From Paraglomus occultum (taxonomy: Eukaryota; Glomeromycota; Glomeromycetes; Paraglomerales; Paraglomeraceae): 17,353 bases of DNA. The first letter of the stretch is position 1, and every line of letters begins with the position of its first letter. Made by a program: the position numbers and the translations under genes. Location of the stretch: positions 1-17,353 of the forward strand of contig CAJVPJ010000756.1 in the NCBI GenBank assembly GCA_910592205.1, written 5' to 3'. Below, piece by piece: positions 8,329-17,353 of this stretch. The notes under the pieces were generated by a model. That model was given only the letters and a program-made list of their open reading frames with translations. It did no database searches and was not told where the DNA came from.

Positions 8329-10694
8329 ATGTCTGCGGCTTCGCTCCCCAAAAGAATACCCACCATAAAAGAGATCTCAGCAGAAGCCTCAAAGCTTGAA
8401 TTGCACACGCACATTGCACTCAGGATCTACTTGCGGACAATAGCCAATGTTCTCCGCCAGGTAAATTATAGCGATTTTGTAATTCTGTGGAATTCACTAC
8501 TTAACAGGCTTACTGCTCGTACAGGCGGAACAGTACAAACTTGAGCAAGATGTTCTTAACGCATACAAATTTTATATGAAATTTGCCGTGTAAGAATTCA
8601 ATTCAGTTGGTCTTTAAGCATTTCGGAGAGCTCGAATATTGATCTTGCAGATATTAATGATACTAGAATCACTCTTGACAAGCTGCCAGCACACCCAGAG
8701 TATCATAAACCGGAGAGCAAAAAAATGGTAGCCGATTTGAAGAGGGTAAACTATGTTATTTGTGACGACTTTGCAATGGCAATATTACAAACGGTCAACC
8801 AGAAGCGCTTACTTCCTATTAATTCTAGCAAGCGGATAAGGTACTTACAGAAATGGAGGTTCTCAAGCCTAAGCTTGAACAGATGCGTGAAGAGCAGATG
8901 AGAGCAGAACTGGAAGCGACAAAAAGAGCACACCGGAAGGAAGCAGAAGAACGTGCAAGGAGGCAAAAGGAAGCAAGAATATTAGATCATACCCAGCAAG
9001 CAGATCAAATGTCTGCTAGAAAAGTGGAAGAATGGTCTTTGGTAAATCAAATGAATAGACTGCGGACTGAAAAAGAAAGTTACAATGAATACAGTTCGAA
9101 GAATTTGTATCCTTTGCGCGTTTTGTTTGCAATTTACGTTATATAAATGTGTGGTTTTTCTCCATAACTGGTCTTTTCAATGTGATATAATTTAGATCCC
9201 CAAAACTAAATATGCCAGAACCTACTACGGTAAGCATGCGCGAATCAACGATTTGTTATACATACTGTTTGACTTACTATTTTTGCCGATCTGTTCAGAG
9301 AATAGAGTATCCGACTATATCATTAAAGAACGAAAGTGACGGGTAGGCAGTTCAGTCTGTTACCATTCATTTTTTTCCCTATTCTTTCGTATCGGGCTCA
9401 ACCCACCAATACCACTTCATGGGTAGGTATTCATATGCTGGTCTTAGCAATCGACCTTCACCTTTTACGCCACCAGCACTGCCACCAGTGCCACCAGGGT
9501 TAGTTGCTCCACCACAGCCAAAGTCACCACCTGCTATTCCACCAAAGCTGCCGCACGATACTGAAGACGCGGCAAAAGCGGACACTTTTGTTCCACGGCT
9601 GCCGCCAAAAGTGCCTCATGGACCACCGAAACCACCAAAGTTGGAAAACTACGCAATAGACAATAAGGATGCAATTTCTGCGCCCCAAGTTAAACCAGAG
9701 ATTCAAGCAGATAAAACGATAGAGGACGGCTATGTAGAAGGTACGAGAAAAAGCCGTTCGATTCAAGTGGAATGTTTGTTTTCACAACTTTGGATTGTGC
9801 TCACGCATAATGTCTATATTGCAGAGGTAGATTACAAGGCATATACGGAAGGCGGAGAAGGTCTACGAACAATATATTTGCCATCAAAGTTGACCAGAGA
9901 GTTCCTAAAAATTGCCGCACAAAACACAAAAAATAATTTGGAAACTCTTGGTATTTTAGTAGGGACTTTGGTACAAAACTCACTACTATAATTGTTCAAT
10001 CTATCAGCCTTTCAAACTTTCGATCATACTGACAGAACATTTTATTATTTCCAGTCGCACAACTCATTCTGTATCACGTCTTTAATAATTCCCAAGCAAA
10101 CTGCTACTTCAGACAGTTGCAACATGATAAACGAAGAAGAACTCCTTGAATGTGTGAATCCGAATGAACTGACATTAGGATGGATACATGTAAGTTACAA
10201 ATAATCATCAACGTTTTAATACCAAGTAATTCACAAATTATTATTTCTACTCGTTTAGACCCATCCTACCCAAACATGCTTTATGAGTTCGATAGATTTG
10301 CATACTCACTCATCCTATCAATGGGGAATTCCAGAAGCCATTGCTATTGTCTGTGCACCAAAATACAACGAGTATGTTGTCATTTGACGTTCGAATACTC
10401 TGCTTGTGCTTGCGAACAAATCCTAAATACAGTTGATTTTTCTAGCATCCGTATTTTCCGTCTTTCTAATCCACCTGGACTTCAAGTCGTAATCAAATGT
10501 ACAAAGAGAGGATTCCATCCGCATACAGAAGATGAACTTTTTGTGGTATTTAACGATTGCTAATATAAATCTTCTCGATGTAATACTCTTTATAGCACAG
10601 TCGCTTACATTCTGCTTTTTATTTTTAGGACATATCTAAAAATGGACATGTTATTAACAAAAACCTAGACTTACGAATTGCCGATTTACGATAA
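8329..10694 (+). CDS. AMSH/STAMBP-like endosomal JAMM deubiquitinase
   Basis: Zinc metalloprotease that cleaves Lys63-linked ubiquitin from cargo at endosomes, working with ESCRT. Exons: 8329-8460, 8525-8589, 8667-8745, 8829-9106, 9196-9229, 9299-9342, 9427-9740, 9825-9970, 10055-10189, 10259-10371, 10446-10545, 10629-10694. All phases fit, giving 501 aa. Residues about 8-110 form the USP8-dimerisation/MIT-like region ([10 protein letters not shown]). Residues 93-185 are a charged coiled coil. Residues 221-283 are a Pro-rich linker with many PxxP. The JAMM domain spans about 334-501: Glu355 ([10 protein letters not shown]), then [14 protein letters not shown] with His409, His411, Ser419 and Asp422, so every catalytic residue is present. 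The AMSH-type second zinc site also appears kept (His424 region, Cys465, His471, His473 in GFHPH). The protein ends IADLR, as this family commonly does. Intron 9741-9824 is in frame and has no stop. Head-to-head with condensin, convergent with Atg17. Confidence 0.95.
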
Positions 10695-10701
10695 TTTAAG
10701 G

Positions 10702-11188
10702 TTAGATGACAATGACAATATATTTATTTATCAAGGAAGCACTATGGAATAATAACAACATAACCTTTGTGTTATTATTCGTTATGGCCGGCCATGCAAT
10801 CTGCAATTGGCTGGGGAGGAGCGCACCCTAAAGAATAAACGTTCAAAGACTTTCAGTCTACTGAATAATATTCGCAATACTTTTATAGACATAGAATGTG
10901 TATCAATGTATGTCAACAACAGCATGTAAAATATAAAGAACTACTTATTAAATAACAAATGTGGCATTTGAATTGTTCAAAAAATATTACCTTGGTCAAC
11001 ATAATATTGGAAAATCGATTATAAGAAGCGTCATCATAATGTGCGAATTGTTCTCTGAACGAATACAAAAAAAATTTTGTAGCTTTTATAATTAGTGACG
11101 CAAAAGCCCATAAATAACCGAACGCGGCAATTGAAAGCAACACGGCATGACCGATTGTTTCAGGAAAACAAACCCTACCAGAGGCTTC
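10702..11188 (-). CDS. Unidentified two-exon reading frame with a membrane helix
   Basis: Exon 11188-10991 (66 codons, after acceptor GCGTAG) joins in phase 0 through an intron (gtaata...ctttag, 10828-10990, 163 nt) to exon 10827-10702 (41 codons plus TAA). The first exon has a strong hydrophobic stretch (AVLLSIAAFGYLWAFASLII), a likely transmembrane helix, then a soluble part (REQFAHYDDASYNRFSN). I see no start codon for it and do not recognise it. Its stop lies 7 bp from the AMSH-like stop on the other strand. It may be the 3' part of a gene whose 5' exons are lost or lie at 11189-11337, or chance. The second exon is the weaker half. Confidence 0.35.
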
Positions 11189-11337
11189 CTACGCATTAGC
11201 CTACTGTGCGCTCGATCTATATCTGTCTACATTAGCCTGAGCCTGTTGAAATGATTATCAGAACAATCAGTCTTTTTCACATCAATAACTGTAGTAGCTG
11301 TCTGCCTACACTTGCGACAGCATCCAATACTTTGTCG

Positions 11338-13652
11338 TTAACTTGCCTCAGTCAATGCCTTTGGTGGAATTATAGGTAATCTTGTGGTTGTTTGAGGAAT
11401 GATCTCGTATCTTATTGGCTGCTCCTGAGAGAATAGAATTTCAGAGTTTTATCGTTATTGCGCAGAAAAGACTCTATGATGATCTAACAACATCACTTTA
11501 TCATACTTGGATTGGAGGACATAAATCCATTGGTATGTATTGTCCATGCATCTGAAAGAATAAATTCCTCTGCTGTGTTTCCTCTAATATAGTGTCAAGT
11601 TAGACGGTTAGCATCGTCCTATTTGCTAATTTTGCATGAGTGCAAACTCTTCAAAGTAAACTTACCCAGATAGAGACTTTCCAACTTGGCGTAGAACTCA
11701 TCCGCCAATTTACTATGCTGCTCTACCACGCGATGACGCCGATCAATCTCGATAATTAAGTAATCGTAGGATTTCGAGAACTCCTCATACCTATTCAAAT
11801 CCGTAAAAAATTTAGCTATGAAACACTAGCTATGTAAAGACCAGATCAAATTTAACTCACATACCATCCAATAAGATTCCAGAGTTCGTCTATAAAGCGG
11901 TCAACAATAATGCGTCCTTTCTCAAAGTCAGCCTGAAAAGTGATAATATAGTCATATATGTTTAAGTTAATGTTAAATAACATTCAATATTACACGAAAG
12001 TCAAACGTATATATTAAAACCAACCTCATTGGCTTTAATCGCAGCGACAATTTCTTCCATTTTATTTCCAAATGCATCCAGTTCGTCAAATAGTTTAACA
12101 GTTTCATTATATGATGCATTATACACCTGACTCCGCACACTTATCTCCTCACTAATTGCAATCAAAAAAAAAGAAAAAAAGAAAGATTAAGTAAAGCAAA
12201 AAAGTTTGCCCCCGACAAGGATGCCAAAAATGCCAAATATACACAAAATTGATGCTGTTACAAAACTATTTATTATGCCTGGTACCATGTCAAAAACTGG
12301 TAAATAAAAACTCTATATTTCAACTGACCTCGTTGACTTTATAATTTGAAGTGATTCCTTCAGTTCCTCAATCACCGTTGGCAGTTCTCGCGTATCCTTC
12401 TCAAGAACTAACCCACAAAATTTCATAGTCAATATCTTTGTGAAATGAGACAGCATGTCACCGAAAAAACATGAATCAAGCATACCAGATATGTCTAAAT
12501 GTAAACTCATCTCAGCATTTGATTGACAAGATCTACGCAATCAACCCAAAGAAATAAGCTAACCTCGTACTTACAACCCCCTCAGCACACTTTCCATTAT
12601 TGTCAAATCAAACTAATATAAAAAATATGTACTACTTACTTTAATGCTGCGCTGACTTGTTCATCGTGTCTAGCTAAAGAAAGTAAACTCTCAGCCATAA
12701 CCTTGGTTTCTTGTTCATGTATGGACGATTTTTCTTGAATGAATGCAATACTCGACTCTTCAAGATCGATCGGACAGTTATTGAAAAGTGTGCGAAAGTG
12801 GCTAATATGGGCGCTAATTTGACTGACAATATTGGAGCTGACTGATTGGAATTGCTTTGTTGTGTTAAATAAAAGTTAAAAAGTCAATATTCAATCACGA
12901 TAATACGAGACTGCACGATGTCGATATCATATTCTCATTTTAGAAAGATCGTAAAAGTTATTGGCTTACTTGTATATTCGCAACCTCTTCTTGCGTTTTA
13001 TGCTTCAGCTCTTGCATGCTAATCTCATCAATGTAATCATATAAAGACACCTTATCATTCTCTTCACGCTCAGTTCGCTCGCCATCTATTCCCTTTGTCG
13101 TAGCGTCTGGATTGTCCACCAATTCGTCATCCAATGTTAACGCGCTCTTTCGTATCGCGGGATTTACAATTTTATTGCGTAGACTATTTAAGACCTTGTC
13201 AAGCTCTTCGTAAATAGCAGCCAATTGCTTCTCCTTGTTCTATGCAGGATTAAGGGAGAGGAGGGGGGAGGGTTTAGCATGCTCGTAACTTAAAAGGTAC
13301 CACAGCGAGCGTTGTAATATTTACCTACAGAATTATACAGCTTCAAACTATTGGTTTGATTTATTGCAAATTCTTTCAACCTGTCAAGTGACTGGAAGAG
13401 GAAAATAAGTTAGAGAGAAAGGTGTGTATAAAAAGAATCATTTACCGGTAGCGGTTTGCTTTTCAGTCAACGCACCTTTGCCTGAACTTGAAGTTCATAC
13501 CAAAGAAAACGCAGTTTGGGATATATTATTTCCACATTGTCTATATCGGTTTTGCAGTCTTTTATAAGAGCGTCAGCCTTGGAGCACAAAGTCTCGCCAA
13601 AAGACAGGGCCTTCTTAGATAAGGAAGTAAGTTCAATTAGCTTTTGTTCCAT
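11338..13652 (-). CDS. atg17: Autophagy-related protein 17 (Atg17), autophagosome-initiation scaffold
   Basis: Coiled-coil scaffold of the fungal Atg1 kinase complex, acting at the pre-autophagosomal structure. Exons on the minus strand, in order: 13652-13476, 13391-13329, 13239-12970, 12854-12640, 12532-12486, 12407-12329, 12151-12025, 11932-11865, 11790-11666, 11583-11507, 11424-11338. All phases fit, giving 444 aa, close to known fungal Atg17 lengths (yeast 417). The start MEQKLIELTSLSKKAL precedes YPKLRFLWYELQ. The middle carries LARHDEQVSAALK and VLEKDTRELPTVIEEL. The C-terminal part (YEEFSKSYDYLIIEIDRRH, HGQYIPMDLCP, PIRYEI) is the most diagnostic for the APG17 family. An acidic insert lies around residues 107-131 (DDELVDNPDATT...). 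One exon is only 47 nt. Intron 12152-12328 (177 nt) is the longest. The frame remains open for some codons upstream of 13652, so an extended start is possible. Confidence 0.9.
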
Positions 13653-13924
13653 AACAAAGCGAGTAGAGAATATGTCAAACTGCCAAAGTCTGGATGCACA
13701 GCAGTCATTTATTTCTGTGCCCAGTTCTGTGTAAGGAAAGTTCGATCACGTTGCCTCGGTGTAGTTTTTATTTGTATTATTATACGAACACAATCGCATC
13801 GGAGTCAATTGTTGATAGGCCGGAACATTCTCCGAATTTACTATAATAATATAAAACTTTATTGTCTACTACGGTTTACTGTTAGAGACGTATAACGGAT
13901 ATCGCTTGGTACAGAGATTTTCAT
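13653..13924. promoter_or_regulatory. Presumed Atg17 upstream region
   Basis: No separate gene is supported here. Position alone suggests it holds the Atg17 promoter and 5' leader. I see no sharp TATA box or known operator. Confidence 0.35.
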
Positions 13925-14138
13925 GGAGCTAATAAATGTTGTCTTGATATACCGGATTTAGTTAGTAATCTCTCGATGAAGCCTATAACGGATGCTAACC
14001 AAGAGGTACTATATGCCCAGTTCTATCAGAAGAAAAAGTTTGAATGAAGGACTCAATAATGTGATAAAATATATGATTTCGGAATTAGCGCATCTTCAAC
14101 GGAAGGATTTAAAGGCTTACTATTCACAAAAATATTGA
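13925..14138 (+). pseudogene. Short frameshifted coding relic, unidentified
   Basis: Frame 13925-14048 reads like protein (CCLDIPDLVSNLSMKP, EVLYAQFYQKKKFE) and stops at TGA 14046-14048. One base further on, frame 14049-14138 (GLNNVIKYMISELAHLQRKD) stays open to TGA 14136-14138. The simplest reading is one coding segment broken by a single-base insertion. No family was recognised and no start is seen. Confidence 0.3.
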
Positions 14139-15184
14139 AAAGAAGAAGCACAAGCTACGCTAGACGATTATTGATTAAATCGTTGATTGACTTCCCTTAT
14201 AAATAACCATACTTTCTTTCAACAATTGAATTTAACAGATAAGTAGAATACTCTGCCAGGTGTCGTGTCGTGCGTAAGAGTCGAATTCCGATATTGAACG
14301 TGAATTTGAATACGATAACATATCATTAGCACGCTTACGCTCAACACGACTAATTTCTCAATTATTTTCAATGGGATAAAGAGAAATGCTCGTTTCTCTC
14401 TCTTTTTTTATTTAGTACTATTGTTGTGTCAGAAATGTGAAATAACACGTAATTTGACGTGGAGCTTTAAATGTTATGCGAACGGCGTTCTAAACGCGAA
14501 AAGAAAAAAGACCGACAGTAAAAAGTTTGTTTTTTAGATAACCAATTTGTAAGTAAATCAGTTTTAATATAAGAATTTCATAGGCAAGCGCGCGTTTTGC
14601 TATTTTTGTTTTTAATTATCATCACTATATATTTCCAACAGTCATTATTTTCTAAATGTTTTTGTCGCAAATTGTGGCTTTTCCTACTTTAGCAAATTAA
14701 TGACTCACGACCTACGTATAGACATTAATCCAAGATGGTTATCCGCCGCTCGTTTTAGTTAATTACGTGTATGGAATTAAAAATGTTGAGGTATTAGTAT
14801 ACAATACTTATATTTTTCTAAAATGCATTGGTATTTCTAATCGACATGGAGATTAATGGTTCATAAAACTATACCGATAGTTATCAGAGAAGAACCAGTA
14901 AACGTACTGCATTTTAGGAATAAAGAATTTGTTTATTAGAAAGTGAATATTAATATTACAACAGCATGTGAACATCAATAGCATTCATGATTTAACCGGA
15001 AAATCGCATTTTTAGATATCTGATCAAGATGCAAATATTCTATTTTAATAACTAAACCGCAAGTTTTACAAGTTACTGAATTTCAAAAATAAGCAGGACA
15101 AGGGTTCAAAAAACGTTTGAGTCACTAGGTATGAAGACAACAATTGGTTATAGTGAAGTCAATTTATACGGCGTCTTTTGCAGC
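14139..15184. other. AT-rich intergenic stretch, no gene seen
   Basis: All frames are broken frequently. The only structure noted is an imperfect inverted repeat at 14262-14350 and a 7-bp-stem hairpin AGAGAAA/TTTCTCT at 14380-14399. Confidence 0.6.
14262..14350. repeat. Imperfect inverted repeat, 21-nt arms
   Basis: The left arm, 14262-14282 (GTCGTGTCGTGCGTAAGAGTC), is largely the reverse complement of the right arm, 14330-14350. The blocks GTCGTGT and GCGTAAG match exactly and five positions differ. The 47-nt loop is AT-rich. It could be an RNA hairpin or the remains of a small terminal-inverted-repeat element. Confidence 0.5.
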
Positions 15185-15332
15185 TGATTTAAATCATCGC
15201 CTTTCTCGGTTTAGGCAATCCGCGCGTCGTCACCAGAATTATTCACCTTGCAATAAGCTTGCGAACATCCCAGTAAAGCCTCTGGGAATCAGGCATCGAT
15301 TTGGTCGTAATCCGCATATTAAATCTTTATAG
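15185..15332 (+). CDS. Basic hypothetical ORF end, possibly one exon
   Basis: Downstream of an acceptor-like CTTTTGCAG (15174-15182) the frame reads a basic, Arg/His-rich sequence (DLNHRLSRFRQSARRH, IRHRFGRNPHIKSL) to TAG 15330-15332. GC content is higher than the surroundings. No partner exon or family was recognised, so it may be chance. Confidence 0.2.
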
Positions 15333-15674
15333 ATTGCCTATATCTAAAAGATCGTTCGCCAGTAGCAATAAAATACATAATGAATACATATCTGATTTCT
15401 GAATAAATTTGCGACTTTGGATTTTGGTTGACGTGAATCCACTCTATCGTGAGAGACCCATATGACTGGTTCTATCACCGCGTATTAGTATTGTATAGGC
15501 ATGCATAGCTATGCATCATCAATCACAATCATTGGTCGAGATCATGTGCCGGATAGAGAAATACGTGTGACCGAAAATTTTTCATAGCCCTTCGCTTTGC
15601 TCCGAGCATAATATATCTCACTGCCATCCAAATTTCCAACAAGACTACTAAATAAACCACCCACCCGTTATTGG
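15333..15674. other. No gene seen; contains a 16-bp palindrome
   Basis: Frames are broken throughout. A perfect palindrome, ATGCATAGCTATGCAT, lies at 15501-15516. T-rich tracts follow at 15675-15697. Confidence 0.5.
15501..15516. repeat. Perfect 16-bp palindrome
   Basis: ATGCATAGCTATGCAT equals its own reverse complement and lies in non-coding sequence. It may be a binding site for a dimeric factor, or chance. Confidence 0.6.
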
Positions 15675-15696
15675 TTTTTTTTTTTTATTTTTTTTT

Positions 15697-17012
15697 TATC
15701 GGACAAAAAACAAACTTGGCGTTGCACATCGTCTATTCGGTGGAAATAAAGACCGAATAGTCAAATCTTATCTATTGCTGGCATGGAGCTTTCGGCATTC
15801 CTTTCAGAGTACCCCCAAAGAAGACAGAAACTACTTCTTTGATAATTTTGTACAAGAATTTGACGCGGAGTACGAAAGTGCAGGTCTTCTTTGTACAAAA
15901 GAGGAGCTATTGGCGTACAGCGGAAGGAAACAGAAAATTTATTAAGATATGATGATGGAAATGAGGAAATGACGTTTTCAGTACTCTAATTATCGAAGTC
16001 GAGGACCAGAAGGTCCTTCTATCATGGTCTGGCTCCCCCGCTACTTGCCTACAATGTCCATCGGTAGGGCATCTCCGGAGAGATCTCAACGGCGGCGTTC
16101 CTACTATGGGCATCTACGGGTATAACGCTCCGTAATTATTTCAAGCAAAAGGGACTGACACTGGAACAATTAATGCAAGGAGATAATAATTTGGCTAAAG
16201 CGTGGGCTTTATTTTTCAAATGGATCAGCTTTTGGAAAGGACACAAAATAGGGATTCGAAGGGGAAATTCTGAAATGCAATTTGCCAACTTAGCCGCTTT
16301 TGCTCCTCTATTTCCGTGCACTGGAAGAGTCAATTACTTCAAATCAGTCACTCATTTTCTTGCTGAGTATGAACGTTATCCTCAGCTCCAGGAGTTTTTA
16401 CAACATGCCTGCTCTGTAAACATCACACAAGAAGGCCATTATTTAGCTTTCGATGAGGCACTGGAGTTTTTCGGAGTCAAGTTTGTAAAGCAAAACTTGA
16501 AAAACAGGATTATTGATGAGAACGATCTTAAGCAGCAAATAAAAGCTGTTCAACAAGGACAGACCTATTGTTCTCTATATTTAATGATAACCACGTCCCC
16601 ACAGAAAGTGCACATGCAGTTAATAATCGGTCTGCAACTGTTGAGCGGCTCACACAAAAAATGTTAGAAGCATTCGATTCTCAATCCCCAGAAGAACATA
16701 GCCTGTTTAGAAAATGTACCCAACTTACTCCAACTGGTTATGATAAAATCTTTGAAAGCTATGAGGATGGAATAGACTGTCTACAAGACTTTTACAATCA
16801 GGAGATTATTCATACAGAAAAATTTGACTACAGGAAGAGCACGTCGTTCAGTTGTGATAACTCACTCTAAAGATATATTACGTGTATTAACATCTAAGAC
16901 ACAACAAGAGGTGTTACGGACAAGCCGCACCGATGAATTGGCCGCAGCAAGTCATGTGATAAAATTTTCCTCCGTGCTCCGCAGCCTGCAGTCCGCAGTC
17001 CGCAACCCATGA
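15697..17012 (+). pseudogene. Decayed repetitive-family gene with a gag/ORF1-like zinc-knuckle remnant
   Basis: Five consecutive segments in changing frames read like one protein of about 430 aa. (1) 15697-15969, including KEDRNYFFDNFVQEFDAEYE, with an in-frame TAA at 15943. (2) 15971-16132, with VEDQKVLLSWSGSPATC then LQCPSVGHLRRDL. (3) 16134 to about 16560, with KAWALFFKWISFWKGH, FANLAAFAPLFPC and YLAFDEALEFFGVKF. (4) 16568 to about 16825, with NDNHVPTES, NNRSATVERL and HSLFRKCTQL. (5) about 16826-17012. Junctions near 15970, 16133 and 16826 fit single-base insertions; the one near 16565 fits a one-base loss. The C-x2-C-x4-H-x4 pattern in segment 2 resembles the knuckle of LINE ORF1/gag proteins, but the fourth ligand is Leu. 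Such proteins occur as expanded families in repeat-rich fungi. Molecular role unknown, clearly non-functional as written. Confidence 0.7.
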
Positions 17013-17353
17013 TCGACTTAATTTTTAGGGAGTACAAATTAGTCGCAATGAAAAGGACCCAATTTTAGTAATATTTCATGACGCAAAATTGGTGTTTGGC
17101 GCGTTATATAAGCGACTATTATCCCATCGTCTAGCTCTCATGTTGAATGTTGAATGTTAAATGTTAAGATGTTGTTCTGATATTATTGTTATACTTATAT
17201 TCCACGGAATTGTTCTTATCCACGGAATAAATAAACTCAATTTTAATTCCCTTTTAAAATTACTTTCTTTCTATCGGTTGATCGTCGAATTTATCGTAAT
17301 TATTATAACAACGGACAATACTTGTTGCCTACAGTATTTCGAGACTGTTGTGG
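17013..17353. other. Possible promoter/LTR-derived segment, otherwise no gene
   Basis: It has a TATATAAG box (17105-17112), a 7-bp tandem repeat (17141-17168) and AATAAA sites (about 17227 and 17231). This order, a TATA box followed about 115 bp later by a poly(A) signal, is what an LTR looks like. No terminal TG...CA boundaries, target duplication or primer-binding site could be established, and the window ends here. Confidence 0.3.
17141..17168 (+). repeat. Four tandem copies of a TGTTGAA-like heptamer
   Basis: TGTTGAA, TGTTGAA, TGTTAAA and TGTTAAG follow each other without spacing. Confidence 0.8.

Noticed and set aside
8195-8419. Open minus-strand frame across the divergent promoter and AMSH exon 1
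   Set aside because: Low-complexity translation, overlaps a well-supported exon, and has no homologue I can recognise.
8651-8666. Acceptor at 8650 for AMSH exon 3
   Set aside because: It is out of phase and meets stops. The acceptor at 8665-8666 keeps frame and leads straight into [12 protein letters not shown].
9524-9766. Open minus-strand frame opposite the proline-rich linker
   Set aside because: Trp/Arg-rich translation typical of the complement of CCA-rich coding DNA.
15733-15760. Perfect 9-bp hairpin CTATTCGGT/ACCGAATAG
   Set aside because: It falls inside the likely coding relic (RLFGGNKDRIV), so it is more simply explained by coding sequence than as a regulatory hairpin or terminator.
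1-17353. CRISPR arrays, tRNA or rRNA genes, bacterial operons
   Set aside because: No regularly spaced repeats, no cloverleaf or rRNA-like segment, and dense spliceosomal introns exclude a bacterial source.

Overview
This window is nuclear DNA from a fungus. It is AT-rich, and its genes are split by many short GT-AG introns, mostly 63-120 nt. Three conserved genes can be rebuilt exon by exon with every splice phase matching: condensin subunit Cnd1, an AMSH/STAMBP-type JAMM deubiquitinase, and the autophagy scaffold Atg17. Atg17 of this type is a fungal protein, so an animal or plant source is unlikely. The degraded integrase and a decayed gag/ORF1-like gene at the two ends, with the base composition and dense introns, fit an early-diverging, repeat-rich fungus. 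An arbuscular mycorrhizal (Glomeromycotina) species is my best guess, but that is inference.

Layout. 1-1036 (+): integrase relic, catalytic D,D-35-E spacing kept but frame broken. 1117-2110 (+): chain of short exons with frame breaks, including a helical domain (1348-1776) weakly like the TFIIS N-terminal fold. 2111-3002: mostly unassigned, one 69-codon ORF. 3003-8142 (-): condensin Cnd1, 21 exons. 8143-8328: 186-bp divergent promoter containing a perfect ACGCGT (MluI cell-cycle box). 8329-10694 (+): AMSH-like JAMM protease, 12 exons, 501 aa. 10702-11188 (-): unidentified two-exon reading frame with one likely membrane helix. 11338-13652 (-): Atg17, 11 exons, 444 aa. 13653-15696: intergenic, with a coding relic, an imperfect inverted repeat and a basic ORF. 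15697-17012 (+): decayed gene with at least four frameshifts and one nonsense codon, carrying a CCHC-like knuckle that has lost its last Cys. 17013-17353: TATA-like box, 7-bp repeats and AATAAA, possibly promoter/LTR-derived.

How it fits together. The central 10.6 kb (3003-13652) is a compact housekeeping block. Cnd1 (chromosome condensation) and the AMSH-like protease (endosomal ubiquitin removal) share a head-to-head promoter. The protease and Atg17 (autophagosome initiation) converge tail to tail. About 6.4 kb of spliced coding sequence over 44 exons contains no frame break, while the flanks contain many single-base ones. The flanking breaks are therefore more likely real decay than sequencing error. 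I did not find a convincing new biological system. The least explained items are the exon chain at 1117-2110, the membrane ORF at 10702-11188 and the decayed knuckle protein at the right end.
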